From: Taenia hydatigena | Lineage: Eukaryota; Platyhelminthes; Cestoda; Cyclophyllidea; Taeniidae | Assembly: GCA_036345935.2 (NCBI GenBank) | Contig: JADWOT020000002.1 | Coordinates: 19,992,342 to 20,056,341 of the forward strand | DNA: 64,000 bases | Reading direction: 5' to 3' | Shown: positions 41,001 through 53,698 of the stretch, piece after piece | How the letters are laid out: every line of letters begins with the position of its first letter | Position numbering within the stretch: position 1 is the stretch's first letter | Position numbers and translations under genes: made by a program | Notes under the pieces: model-generated | Databases searched by the model: none | What the model saw: only the letters and a program-made list of their open reading frames with translations | What the model was told of the DNA's origin: nothing

Positions 41001-42582
41001 ACCTCTTACCGTGCAACTTATTTGCCAGCATTTATTTTGAGGCTTAAAAAAATTAAGCTAGTTCCAACGTACCAGTAGTCACCATTGCAAGCCGACCGAT
41101 GTGTTTCACTTCCTTTTTTAAATAATTGTTCATGGACAGCTCTTCACTGCTTGAGATTTAATGGAGCAATAAAAAATGATGTTATAGAGGTATAAATGAA
41201 CCGTTTTGATAGCCCGTTATGCAGTTATTCACCTTAAATGACCGTATTTCTAGCCAATCCGCAGAGACCCGCATGAGAAAACAGAAGGATGAGATGGGAA
41301 TAAAATGATTTGCATGGCGAGGGAGGGGGGAGGAGAGAGAGGCGTTGGAGGTGGCGAAGGCGGCATAGTGGACAGATAGATGCCGAGCCGTAGACCATCT
41401 GTCGATCGGGTTGTATTTGAGCTGCCAGATGTTCGAAAATCCTCTCTACTCCATTCTCTCCCTTCCCCTCCCCACCCATTGCGGTGATTTGGGGAAGAAG
41501 GGGGGTAAAGGGGGGGGCGACGGTATTGATTTGTACCTTTACCTCACATGTTGGACGGTAAGAGAAAGGAGAGGCTAACAATAATTGTCATAGCACCTAC
41601 ATTCTATTCGCCTATCCATCCTGGAACCATTTATCTACCCGCTTTTAAATGCACACACACACACACACACACGCCTAGTCATGAACCATTCTTTGTTTTA
41701 ACGATCAGCCAAACATTCACTGATTCATTAGGTCATTATTTCTCCGCATTCGTTAAGTCTTTTTTTTTCAAATTTTATTCACTCATTCCATCTGTTTATT
41801 TATTTTACGAAAGAACCACTTTTGCATGACAAAAATATAATCATTATAAAACATGAGCAATGTTGCCCTAAAGCCTTGTTCTGTTTTAGTCTTTTTTTTC
41901 GAATCGGCAATGGCAAAAAACGCCTTGATAATAGTAGCAACAATTTCTGACACCAGTTCTACTGGCAAGTTTAAGTAATTTGTTTACACCATTTGTAGAT
42001 TTTGGAGACCAGATTGACACTGAAGGTCTAACCCAACGCCATCGCAAGAAACGTGGACCAAAGAAGAAGCCTCTAACAAAAGAACGCGAAGATCGAATGC
42101 GCAGTCGACGAGCACGAGCCAATGATCGTGAGCGCAATCGGATGCATGGTTTAAATAGAGCCCTGGAGGCACTACGAGAACGTGTGCCAGTCTTCTCGGC
42201 CAATCAGCGGTTAAGTAAAATTGAGACTCTCCGATTGGCTAAAAATTACATTCGCGCATTAACCGACATCTTGGAGAGCAGTGAGGCGCAACCAGATTCC
42301 CTTAAAATGGCCTTAACATTGACTGATGGATTGTCCCAGAATACGACGAATCTGGTAGCAGGTTCTTTGAAAGTCAGTCCTAGAGTGCTACTACAGATGC
42401 AAAAAAGGAACAGTCATTGTACTAATGACAGTGGAAATGGCAGTGCTACGATGCCTCCAGAAGCAGGGATGGTGCGAGAGGCAGAGTACTACTGCTCGAG
42501 CTATGGATTTAATCAAGTACAACAGGGCATCTACTCCTCAATTCCGGATTGCCAATTCCCCGACAGATTCATAAACGAGTAA
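38078..42582 (+). CDS. NEUROD: NeuroD-family bHLH transcription factor, complete
   Basis: Neurogenic differentiation factor, a class A bHLH activator that binds E-boxes as a heterodimer with E proteins and drives neuronal differentiation. Coding exons are 38078-38366 ([11 protein letters not shown]..., donor ACTG|GTATGT) and 41999-42582 (acceptor TTTGTAG). Phases match and give 290 residues. The N-terminus is Gln-rich. A basic stretch ([10 protein letters not shown], ~113-122) precedes the bHLH at ~133-188, with [14 protein letters not shown], then [14 protein letters not shown], the family signature. The downstream Neuro_bHLH motif reads [12 protein letters not shown] (~207-218) and is followed by SPRVLL. 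These features separate NeuroD from neurogenin and Atonal; the exact paralogue is not resolved. Vertebrate NeuroD genes usually have one coding exon, but a 3.6-kb intron splits this one. The whole gene sits in the spacer of a giant inverted repeat. Confidence 0.93.
38367..41998 (+). other. Single 3.6-kb intron of the NeuroD-like gene
   Basis: Begins GTATGT and ends TTTGTAG. It is AT-rich with a short (CA)n at 41651-41672 and G-rich patches near 41320 and 41500. No coding exon or dispersed repeat copy was recognised. A large first intron in a developmental gene may hold enhancers, but none can be identified by eye. Confidence 0.6.
41651..41672. repeat. (CA)n microsatellite in the NeuroD intron
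   Basis: About eleven CA units, seen directly. Confidence 0.9.
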
Positions 42583-43484
42583 TTTTAAATTTGACAAACA
42601 AGTCCACATATATTTACTTATTTCAAAAGTTCAGATTTTTTTGAGGATATACTGATTATATTAAAATACCGAATCAAAGTAATTTTTTATATTAAAATGA
42701 GGACTTTTCACAAATCAACGTTTTGAATTGTTTAAGTTACTTGTGGCTCCATTGCAACAAAGGTGACTCATTCAGCTGGGGACATTAAGTCTTGCGAATT
42801 GGTTTTTTACTACTTTTTCATTAAAAGATTTGGCAGTTTGATTAAATGATTTTATGACTCTTTTTAATGTAACTAAAAGTGCAGATCACCACCGCCTTCT
42901 TTGAATGCTGTGTAGAGAGTTCAATGGAGAACTAATACAGATTAAAAATCAAATTAATTTAGTTTTTTAAGACAGACAGGTCAAAATACATTTCTATATT
43001 ACGTCAGAATAAAGCAAGAATGTTTCAATGTGAGAGATTGGCGGAAATTTAATCATTCAAGGGCTTGTAAGCATCTAGTCCTACTAATTGCTATGCTGAC
43101 GTTTATCGGGTATCTTTTGATTTAAGAGATAGTTAAATGTTTTAAATAAAAATTTGTTGCTAAATTCAATGCAAGAAAGGGGTGATTTTAAGTGGTACTT
43201 GCTACAGCCCCAACCGGATAGATACTTAGTTACCTCAAAGGATTTACGAAACATAACCAGCTGTATTGTCAGTAACCATGGTAACTAGATTATCAGCAAC
43301 ACAGGTGAGACAAACAAACTCCTGTCAAAAAGGTTAGGCAGAAGGCGGCTAAAGATGTAATGTTGGATCGAGCAAATATTAACAGCTAATTAACTGATTG
43401 CATGCGAAAGAAAAAAGGGGGAACAAAGGCAATGAATGTTACATTGGATTATTAAGTAAATTACAGAAAAAAAGACAGCGAACG
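42583..43484. other. NeuroD 3' region before IR2 right arm
   Basis: Probable 3' UTR followed by AT-rich unique DNA. No repeat or coding exon is recognised. Confidence 0.4.
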
Positions 43485-46400
43485 ACAGGATTTGCAATCA
43501 TTCAAAGATTAACATTTAATTAATTTTGGCTAAAAGTGATTTCTGTCTCTACACGATGGAGCATTATTATTAATACTATTACTGTTGGCCACGTTCTGTC
43601 CTAGCACGTATTTGTACCACCATTTTTGTGCACAAATCGCTCTATCAGCAAGTAGGGGGAGGAGCAGACACACACACGGCGAGACGTGACCAGACACGAG
43701 GAAGGGGTCACCGCGCAGTCCTACTCCAATGTGCAGATGAGACCACTGACCCCGACGTTTGAGTAGGGGTCATGTGAGATGGTCATTGCAGATAAGTCAC
43801 CGTTTCAATTTGGTTTCGTGTGTGCATGTATGTGCGTGTGTGTGTGTGTGCGTGTAGTGACCATTGAACGCTTCATTGTAGCAACAGTAACCTGAACATG
43901 GTGCATTCCTACTTTTGGCAGTGTTGGGTTGTATTGCTCTTGTGAAATGAGGTGATGGTGGTGGTGGTGGCAGCGCTGCCCCATTTCACTTGGTGGAGGA
44001 TGCTCTCACACTGCTGCTGCCGATGCATCAGTGTGAGCACTGATGGAGAGTAGACGACGACAACGCTTCCTCTCCTCCCACATCACATCAACACCGAATG
44101 GACGTGTGCTTGGATTAAACACTTCCTACAACACCTCTCCACCGACTCAACTGACCACCATCCTGTCTGTGGGACACACATTCCCCACAGCTGTATGGAC
44201 GAAAGGAGGATTCAGTGCTTTTGAATGAACTTTATGAGAACGTTCCTGTCGATGAAACGGAATTCACAATTGATGACTCATTCGATGCAATGGTTTGGAT
44301 GGACAAGTTGTGTATGTGTGGTCGACAAAATAAGTGCTCTGCTGATAATTAACGACTTGCTAACCATCTCCGATGCAGTCCCTTAAAAGAAAAAGAAGAA
44401 GGGTAAAGGGAAGGGTTAAAACGCAAAATGGAGGATAAAGGAATGTTACAAGTGGATGGCGGAAGTGCCACCTTGAGCCACCAACCGATGTTGGACGAAG
44501 AGTGGTCAAGTGTTTCGTAGGGCAAGAAACCCGGTGGTCTCGTTTCGCCTTTGACTAAGTGGATGGATGAAAGTGTCCCATTATGCCTGGATGTGAGGAG
44601 TGCTACAGTTCGTCCTGCATTCTCAAACTCAAAGTGTGTGCATGCTATGGAAATGCATTGAGAAATGCAAGAATGCCTCCAACATGTAGACGAGACTCAC
44701 TCAGTGAAAAAGAAGTTAGATATATGCAGATGCTTAATAGCACATTGCTTTCGAATCAGAATGGATACGTTGCTCTCTCTCCCTCTCTCTCATAGACACC
44801 CACACTCCCTGTCCTCATCTTCCTCTCGTGTTACACAATTAGCTAAACAAAAGCAGGCGTGAAAGAAGCAGGTGAAAGGTCTGCCAATTACGTCTTTCCT
44901 GTCGCTAGAATGATTGAGCCAACAGGGACTAGGAAAGGAGGGATTGGGTGGCCTTGTTCATCCCACACGTGTGTAACTCCTTGCGATTGCTTTAACGATC
45001 TTGAAATAACCGACCCATTTGTCCAAAGTGATGCGAGTAAGAGTAAGACAGGAGGATGGAAATGGATGATGGAGAAGGTTGTGCACGCAGTTGAGTTGAG
45101 CTACGTGAAAGGCTGCGGCGAATTGGGTGAGACGACGTCGCCTTCCTGAGGGTCGAGTGAGTGCAATCATTGAGGTGTGGCCGTAACTAAGCCACGGAAG
45201 TTGAAATGAGAGAAAAAATAGAGAGCCTTGAGGCATTGAATTAGTTTGTGTCGTTTCGCCTCGACACCGCGCTTTAATGTATCCGCTGTTGCCTAGACGA
45301 CACGGGTGGACTCACCGCTGACGGACTAACTGATTGAATGACTGACCGACTGACTGATGGAAGGATTGTCACCCCTCAACCAGACACTAATCAAATTGAG
45401 GGGTCGGTTGTGTTGATGGAGCAGCAATCGCCCTGCCACATTGGCTAGGAGGGTTCGAGAGCAAAATGCACTGCCAACCACAGTCAAGCAACGCTACATC
45501 CTCTCTCAAGCTGTGCCACTAATCAGTGCAATATTCGTGATGGTGATGCTATCCTCACGTCGCTTGATTGATGGCAGGAATTGATGTGCTCATCAACTAG
45601 CCTGAATCGACATGTAGTCGATCAGACATTGGTAACACTTCCATATACCCCGGGTTCATTCATTCTACTTCACTGTCTGCAGTGCATTGTATGGTGGCTT
45701 GTTGCATGAGACGATGACTCCCGGTTGGCTGTAGCATGAAGCACAGAGCATTGAGTGGACTGTTGAAAATACGGTAGATTCAACAAAGACGCTACACATC
45801 GTCCATGAGGACCATAAAAGAAGGGAAGTGGAGGTGAAATGACTCTGTGAGTTGTTGCTGCTCAGTCATTTATCAATGGAAGGAAATAGAGTACCAAATC
45901 CTCAACGGGTAATGAGACAATGGGCAAAAGAGTGCGGTGGCATTCCCTGTGACAAGTGAATGCTCTAATGGTCGTGAGCAACACGAAAGAACGAAGGTTG
46001 AGTGCGCTACTGCTTTGGGTTAGTGTCCTTTTGGTAGCGATAAGAGTCACTGTTCCACCAATCAGCAATTTGTCTAGACTCACCAACAATCGACCAATGT
46101 GACGAATCTACCTCACTTCGTAGTCACATCCCATTCTAGCATTCTTGGATGCGTCTCTCGGCGGGACTGGTGCATGCGTTGCAAGGCACTAAATGACATC
46201 GTGGTTTATTCGTAAAAGGCGATCCTGTAGGGAAGCAATCACTGACAACTTGTGACTTACCAATCACCGTGAGACTCGAGCTAGTTGGTTGAACAGACAG
46301 AGGTTGTGGGGCACTCCACTCCGAATCTCATCAACCCATCACTCCTCCACACGCACACTCCCGTCACCAGGCATTGGAACGCAGCAAACCATCTCGACTC

Positions 46401-48800
46401 GAATGTAGTTGCCACCCGTCACAGGTGGGTGGCGTGCAAGTAATTTCATGAGGGTTAAGTGAGGATGAGACAACGTGATGTCCTACCTGATGGAGTGGTA
46501 ATCCAACCCCACTGCAGTAGGAACGCGACTGTGTTTGCTAAGCAAACCATGACATCAGCACGACCGAGTCTGTTGCATTTGCAGACGAGATGATTCACCT
46601 GATTTGTGGCTGTGGATCTCACAGAACAAATGCATTGGCACACCGAAGTCTTCTTGATTGTGGCTCGAGGCTAATGTGGATGTGATGGTTTGTGGGTGAG
46701 TGAGTGAGTGAGTGGTGGAGTGTTGGAGAAGGCGCCAACAACAGGCGGGCCAGTGTGCAGAGCTCAGCATTCGTCGATGATGAAAACACCTGAAGACTTG
46801 TGGGAGTGATGGCGTCATGAGAGGTTGCTTGAGAGCTAATATTAAAGCAGGTTGTAGAGAAGTGAGAGTAAAAGGAGGAAGACTGGAGGAGAGAAGCAAG
46901 AAGGGAAGTACAGGACAGTGCAGGGCAGGGCAGGTCAGGTCAGGACGGGGCAGAGAAGCAACGTAGACACACTTTCCACGATGAGTTGATGAGGAATGTT
47001 GTGCTGCCTCTCGCTCTCATTTGCAACAGTGAACGGAAGACTTCTGCCTAAATCAGCTCTGTTTGTTATGAGTTGGTTTGTGTGTAGCCATGTAAGGTGA
47101 AGGCGTGCAACCAAGTAAGTAGTGCGTGATTGACAACTGTCCAAATGGCGGATGCTCGGCGTGCAACGGAGTGACTTGGAGTGCAGTGGAGAGGAGAGTT
47201 AAGATTTGAGCTTAAGAAGAAGAAGCGTCTACAAGGAGGTGGAGTGGGTGAAGTGTGAAAGGCGAGTAAGATCTCCGAGGTGGACTGTCTGCCTCATGAC
47301 AAGGTGGTTGAGAACAAGGGAGATGAGGGTACCGGAGAAGGTAGAGGAGTGGAGAAGAGGGGAGGAAAGGGGAGGAGAGAAGAGTTGGCCAACAGCACAG
47401 GTCGTGGCGGTCGAGTTGCATGAGAAAGGGAGTGGAAAGACCCAAGTCGTCTGTCTGTCCGTGTGTTCAAGTGCTCTCACCTGAAGGAGCGCGAGAGGGT
47501 GGTAGACAAATTAGGCTCTCCCCAGAGAGTCGCGACGTCGAGATGAGGGATGTGAATTGAAGCAGGTGGATGTGGATGTGAGGGCTGTAATAAAGTGTTA
47601 TTCCGTTGTTACCACTGTGTCTGGTGTAGTTGCTAGGGTAAATCACACACATGAGAAGCCATGGCAATGGCCATTTCTCACCAGTCAGGCTGTCACCTCA
47701 CCCGACTTGACCCCCTAGCATTAGTGGGTCAATGTATCACCGAAGGTTATGACCACATATTGCAACTTTATGTGGTGTGGATCGGATACTGGAGGTCACG
47801 TATTTGCCACACAATATGTTCACCGGCAGTGAATTACAGTGAAACATTTTATGTGGACAATCAACCCACTTACGATTCTATGGCGTTAGTTAAGCCCGTT
47901 GGTGACGTTCCAATTGATTGTCATGGAGTGCGCTTCTTTGTTTGCATTGAAGTAGTCCAAATCGTTGATGACTGCATGTGACAGTGCGTTTGCTTGTGCT
48001 TAGACCTGCTCACTCCTCATTAAAGTGCATCGACAATTGTCACTTTCACAAGGCCTTTGTCCGATAGGCAAGGTGGTCGTGATCGTGTCAGTGGAGTGGT
48101 GTTAGGAGAAGTGTTCAGTCGAAACTCACACCCATTCGGTGTTGATATCATATGAATGGAGGGGAGGGGCTGTCGTCGTCTACTCTTCGTCAGTGACCAG
48201 AATGGTGCATCGAGGTCGTGGATGGAGCAGCAGCAGCAGCAGTAGTGTGAGAACAGTCTTCACAGAGTGAAATGGTGTTGCTGCTGCTGTCGCTGCCACC
48301 ACCACCTCCTCCACCTCATATGCACAAGAGCAATGCAATCCAGCATTGGCATAGGTAGGAGTGCATCACCTTCAGTTTTCTGTTGCTGAAGTGGTGAAGG
48401 ACACTAAAGTGGTCAATGGTCACCACACGCACACACGAAGTGAAATTGAAACGGTGACTTATCTGCAATGACCATCTCACATGACCCCTACTCAAACGTC
48501 GGGGTCATGTGCACATTGGAGTAGGGCTAAGCGGTGACCCCTTCATCGTGTCTGGTCACGTCTCCCCGTATGTGTGTCTGCCCCTCCCTCCTACACGCTG
48601 ATAGAGCGATTTGTGCACAAAAGCGGTGGTAGAATTACATGCTAGGACAGAACGTGGCCAACAATAATTATAATGTTTCCTCGTGGAAGTCAGAAATCAC
48701 TTTTGGCCATTATAGTAAAGTGGCAGTAAGGTCGACAACATGGCAGTGTATTATCGTCAGCAGATGCTTCGATAATTGCAATTCCTTTTGGTCGCTTCTT
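43485..48800. mobile_element. Fold-back element inside IR2 right arm (mirror copy)
   Basis: Inverted ends lie at about 43485-44230 and 48050-48800, with the same landmarks as the left copy (GTGCACAAATCGCTCTATC, GACCCCTACTCAAACGTCGGGG, ACCGAATGG, GGTCGACAACATGG). The core 44231-48049 is non-coding as far as I can see. It stands in opposite orientation to 32070-37105. Confidence 0.65.
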
Positions 48801-50185
48801 CCTTCTTCTGTGACTGGTCTCTACATCTCAATGTGAGCGCATTCACATGCGTCACGTAGGCATTTGTGATGTGTTGTATGGTGTGTAATGTCACCTCCAC
48901 TTCAAGTGAAGCAAGTGGCTACATTTCTGAACGTAGTGAAGGCGAAGAGTGTGTTAGAGGAGTTTGAGTGGTAAATTAATGAAGGCGTCGTGGGTGGAAG
49001 CATGGCAGGTTACTTGCAGTTCTCATTTTTTCTTGGGATGGATGGAATGCAACCAGAAAGAAACACGTCGTGAAGGCAAGTTGAAGAGCAATGAGGTGAA
49101 TGCAAGAGGTGTGAAGCCTCTTTGCAGTGCTCGACTGTTTCTGTGGAGGCAGAGCTTAGTCGAGTGAAGGTGCAGAGTGGTGGGTGGTGACGCCACCTGA
49201 TTGAGACCTTCACCAAGAGGCAACGTTGCAGTGGTCTTGTAATGGATGCTGACATGAGCGAAGGTTGGATGAAGGCACTTCGTCTGATCGAACACTTGCA
49301 CGTTATTGGTGAGGTTGTAGTTGGAGTGTGGATACTTCGGTAAAGGTAGTCGCAAATTCTGCACACATCATATGCTATGCGTGTGGTGATGGAGAGGAGT
49401 GGATGGGTGGAAGTGGGTAGATGTGGAGTAAGGCGGAAATGAACGAGAAGGGGAGGAAGCCAGTCAGGTGGACCGAAATGAGAAAGGGAGAAGCACGGTT
49501 GCTGCCACCTCCTCTCTCCTCCAATTTCGTCTCGCCTTCCATCCACTCCTCTTCTCAACTTTCCTCCTTCTTCCCACCACCCCCTCCTCCTCCTCCTCCT
49601 TCTGCCATTTCCTCAATATCAATGTTATGCATCGCTGGCCTTGATAAGCAGCGCTGTAAATGAGTCAAGGTTAGACTACAAAGAAGGAGATGAGTATCAA
49701 TATGGTGGGCAAGAGGGAAAGTAAAAGGTGGCACTATATTAACTGTATGAATCTATGCACCTCCACCCTCTCTCCTTCCTGCTCTTTCGGTCTTGTGCTT
49801 TGGACACATCTTCGTGGCATGCTTTCGATTTACCACCACCATCAACACCTGACTGAATAGTGTGATAGTGGAATGCAAATTTGGGTGGAGGAGGGAGAGG
49901 AAAGATGCCATGGAAAGCAAAACGGAGGTAAGTGGAGGAATGACAGCTCATTGGGACTTGCCTTGAGAATGGGGGAGCAGTCCTGTGGAGCAACATCTTT
50001 TTTTGTGTTTCGTATACCAGAAGGGAATATGATGGTGTTCTGTTTTTAATGCTCACTGTTGTGCTCTAGTCTCGCTGTCTGCAGTTGTTTTTGCTTGTGT
50101 TTTGATCACTCTTGCATTGTGGTCAATGCAAAGACAGCAATGACGTGAGCGGAGAAGGGGATACTGATGATGGCGATGATGATGT

Positions 50186-50436
50186 GGAGGAGGAGGAGGA
50201 GGAGAAGGAGGAGGAGGAGGAGAGGGGCAGCGAAAGGAGAGGAGGAGGAGGAGGAGAAGGAAGGATGGAGGAGGAGAGGAGGAGGAGGGAGGAGGAGGAG
50301 GAGGAGAGGAGGAGAGGAGAGGAGAGGGAGGAGGAGAGAGGAGGAAGGGAGGAGGAGGAGGAGGAGGAGGGAAGGAGAGGAGGAAGGGGAGGCGAGGGAG
50401 GAGGAGGAGGAGGAGGAGGAGGAGGAGGAGGAGGAG
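50186..50436. repeat. Purine (GGA)n tract in IR2 right arm
   Basis: About 250 bp of almost pure purine made of GGA triplets with GAGA, AAGG and other interruptions. It mirrors the (TCC)n tract at 30534-30709 but is longer and more interrupted. Such mirror-type purine runs can form triplex DNA. Confidence 0.95.
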
Positions 50437-51110
50437 CAATGTCTTATTCAAACACTCTAAACTTACCCTTGATTTAGTCATCCGTTTTCATTACTTTTCC
50501 CTTCCAGACTTGAGTTATCACTGTCTGAGACAAAGCCTTCCATTGACAGAGAACGAATTTCATGATTTAAATAAAATGATAACACTGATAGTGTTGATTA
50601 TGTTGGAAGTATAATTGCTAATGACAACGAATTGACTATTTGTTTGCTACCGATAGTGGAGATAACAGTGGTAGTATTAGAAACAATGGTAGCAGTAGAG
50701 CAACATAATTGTAGCAATGCAGGCCTGGCATGGACATCCATGGGATAGCTCAAGGCACACGTTTCCACACCTGCAACCCTAAGAATGGCAAATAATTGCG
50801 TTCATAAAAGTAATTCTCACTTGATAATCCGGTATTGTCCGAGGAGTTGTGAGGCGCTGCTGACTCGTATTATAGGCATGTGCGATTATCTATGTTTCTG
50901 GTTGCATGAATTCTGCGACGTTCTTCTTCGTGCAGATGGAGAGTGATGTTTAGAAGATTGCAGTGCGAATGCAACCCAGTTGGATGGGTCAGAAGGGCGT
51001 TACATTAACAGCGGTTCACTAGCAGACTACTAGGAATCCATCCGACAGACATTTAGAGGGTGGGTTGTTTGAGCGCGTAGAACCAGAATGTCATGAGCTA
51101 CTGCTTGGCA

Positions 51111-51590
51111 TTTTAGTAGTTCACTAAATCTGTTACACTATTTCTTTGAGGTAGCATTTGTAATGATTATGAAGATCCATCGCTTTTTGTTTGCTTTATA
51201 CCCAGAAATTTTAGGCATATATTTAAGCTACATGAATACTCTACTGATTTTTTGTTAGTAGCACGTGTGGCTTTCACATTATCATTTAGAATCAGATGTT
51301 GAGGAAAGTGTGGAATTATCCATTCACTAATTTATCTATGCATGTATAAATAAATTAAATCGTCTTTCAGTTGTCCACCACGTACCTACTTTGTCTGCCT
51401 ATCGACTGCATACCTGTCTTCGTGACCTCCCTAGTTTGCTGGCGTTTTAGGAGGGCAGGTTTACATCTATGCCGGTAATGCTTTTATTCATCTTGACCTT
51501 GTTCCCTGTATTAGCATAAATTAGGCCCATTTTAATGCATTGTTCTTGAACGAGATTGAAATCAGCGCAAGTGCAAGCGGAGGATTAGTC
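51111..51590. other. Unique AT-rich spacer after IR2
   Basis: No coding exon, repeat or RNA gene is recognised between the outer end of the IR2 right arm and the solo LTR. Confidence 0.4.
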
Positions 51591-51776
51591 TGTAATACTT
51601 TGTTAGTTTGGGCTGCCGGTTTTGGTCATGGTTACAGAGGTGGCCATATTGCCCTAGCTGCGTGGGCTGGCCTTCAAGCCATGTCAGCAGCTAGTTTCCC
51701 TCTGTCTGGCGAATATGTATATTCTCCCCTAGTGTCCTGCCTTCTTTTGCTTTCAAGGGAGCATCGGGACTCTACA
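51591..51776 (+). mobile_element. Solo LTR with 5-bp target duplication TAGTC
   Basis: This 186-bp LTR begins TGTAATACTTTG and ends ACTCTACA. TAGTC precedes it (51586-51590) and follows it (51777-51781). It stands alone in unique DNA, which fixes both LTR ends and the 5-bp duplication length of the family. Confidence 0.9.
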
Positions 51777-53216
51777 TAGTCTAATGTGCTAAAAATTTAA
51801 CTTTTGAACACAATATTTTGTAACATTACCTAGGCAAATTGTGTCCTGAGCTTGTAAGTCTCTTCAGCAGTGATGCACATCATGCATTTTCCCATGGGAA
51901 GCAAGAAAGCCCATCACACGTAAACTGGATATGAAACTATGGGATGTATTCACAGTTTCACATAGCTAACTGGTTGTTATTTTTATGAACTTAATTCTAA
52001 ACCCAGCACAACTAAAAACTTTGCCTTAAGAGTTGAGTGGTTAGAAATCTTTTCAAATGCAATCATTTATGGTCAATTGCCCTAGAACAACCTTAGACCG
52101 TTTAAATTTACCAAGTGCAACAAACAAGCCTGAGTATGTAAATTAGTGAACTTTTGACTCCATCATTTCATTGTGGGTTCAAATGCCACCCGTCATGCCT
52201 TTCTACGGTTGAAACCATCCTTATTTCCTCAACTGTGCAAAAACATCTCGGTTTATTTGAGTTCAAAAGGGAAGGGTTGATTGGGCTCAATCTTTGAGAT
52301 AGTAAATTGATAAATTAATGACTCTCTGTGCTTTACAGTAAGTGTAAGCAGTGGCACATACTTTACATGCTCTTACAAGTGGCAATGGCTCACTGGATAT
52401 TTTCTCTTCTGTTCTCTCGTGTAGAAACGTGAACTGGTGCATGACAGGCCAAGGCAGATGCAAATATATTTTCTTTATGAGACCAGGTAAACCCATTGTC
52501 TGATTGGTAATTTTGCACATTTCTGTTAACTTTAATAAAATATCACGTCGTATAACCCATAGTACACAAGAATATATTCCTAAATTATGAAAAAGGATGA
52601 CTGCAGTGCCCTGAGCAAGTCCTTTCAGTCCCTCATTATTTGAGTAAAAAGGCAGCAAAAAAAGTAAAAAGGGATATCTTAATGCAGCACGCACGCCACT
52701 CTTTCTTAAGGCTTCCTTTAGATTAAAGGTTAGCAGGGGTTAAAGAATCTGGCTAACTATCATCTATTTTTATAAAGTGAATGAAAAGAAGAGGAGGCAA
52801 GAGCGGCTGCGCGAGTATATCACTCATCAAATGTCTATTTCCCCTATTCACTGTGAGCTGATTCTTCACCTACCTCAGTGTCACTAAAATTCTAATTCTC
52901 ATTTCATGGTTAGTATTGTTAACCTCATTTAACAGACAAGATTCAAGCGTTTGAACTTAAACCGTAATATTTTTTAACTTACAATTCGGTTGAAACAAAT
53001 AAGCACATTCTCGAAATCACAGTCGAGTCTTTTAATGTATGATTGACTGCGAAGGCGCCTTATCCCACTCTTTTTTGTATCTACTCACAACACAAAATAA
53101 GTTCTTAAATCACACCAATTGATACGGAATTTATTTTCAAAAACACGTTTGCCTGGATACTTTACGTTATTCCCAATACGCCTGCTTTGAATTTCTGCGA
53201 GTGAAGACGTGGTTAC
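51777..53216. other. Spacer with one unassigned 135-codon ORF
   Basis: Mostly AT-rich DNA. The minus-strand frame 52694-52287 is open for 135 codons with mixed composition but no domain I recognise and no supporting splice signals, so it is not called as a gene. The right end abuts the scaffold gap. Confidence 0.35.
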
Positions 53217-53316
53217 NNNNNNNNNNNNNNNNNNNNNNNNNNNNNNNNNNNNNNNNNNNNNNNNNNNNNNNNNNNNNNNNNNNNNNNNNNNNNNNNNNNN
53301 NNNNNNNNNNNNNNNN
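53217..53316. other. 100-N scaffold gap
   Basis: Exactly 100 N, a conventional size for a gap of unknown length. The sequence resumes inside an AGG microsatellite, which probably caused the assembly break. Confidence 0.99.
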
Positions 53317-53369
53317 AGGAGGAGGAGGAGGAGGAGGAGGAGGAGGAGGAGGAGGACGAGGAGGAGGAC
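53317..53369. repeat. (AGG)n microsatellite at the gap edge
   Basis: Nearly pure AGG triplets beginning immediately after the gap. The true tract length is unknown. Confidence 0.95.
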
Positions 53370-53698
53370 CGTGGTCGCTCTCTAGAGGCCGAGACGCCCT
53401 CGCCTTAGACTCTCCGACCTAGTTATCCCCATATCCTTCCTTCTGCGTATAACAAAGATGTCCAGAAGCAACTAACCTTCTCATAGTATGGATAGAAAAG
53501 TGAAAGGGAAGGAAATGGACGAACCGTCTACCGTTGTAGGCTTATTTTTCACTTTTTTTTTCTTTTTTTGTTTCCTCTGCCATTTTTTGATGTGTATATG
53601 TCTTAATTCCCGTTTTTATGCCTTATTTTTGCACAAAACCTCCGCTCAGTTTTCTTTGTCAATTTTTATTTAAATTTTTGTTACTTGTGTTACTGCCT

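Larger units (their letters stand above)
43485..51110 (-). repeat. IR2 right arm (~7.6 kb long inverted repeat)
   Basis: Reverse complement of 30000-37115. It carries the mirror copy of the fold-back element (about 43485-48800) and of the outer flank (48800-51110). It is longer than the left arm, partly through a longer purine tract. Substitutions and small indels distinguish the arms throughout, so this is not a simple assembly duplication of one read set. Shared short ORFs (for example 49010-49558, minus) have partners in the left arm but no recognised function. Confidence 0.85.

Noticed and set aside
16720..51110. Both giant inverted repeats as pure assembly artefacts
   Set aside because: Arms differ by substitutions, indels and microsatellite lengths spread along their length, which a duplicated or reversed contig would not show. 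Long-read confirmation would still be decisive.
52030..52195. tRNA gene or tRNA-derived SINE (A-box-like GAGTGGTTAG and B-box-like GGTTCAAATGC)
   Set aside because: The two boxes are about 150 bases apart and no cloverleaf or acceptor pairing can be drawn.
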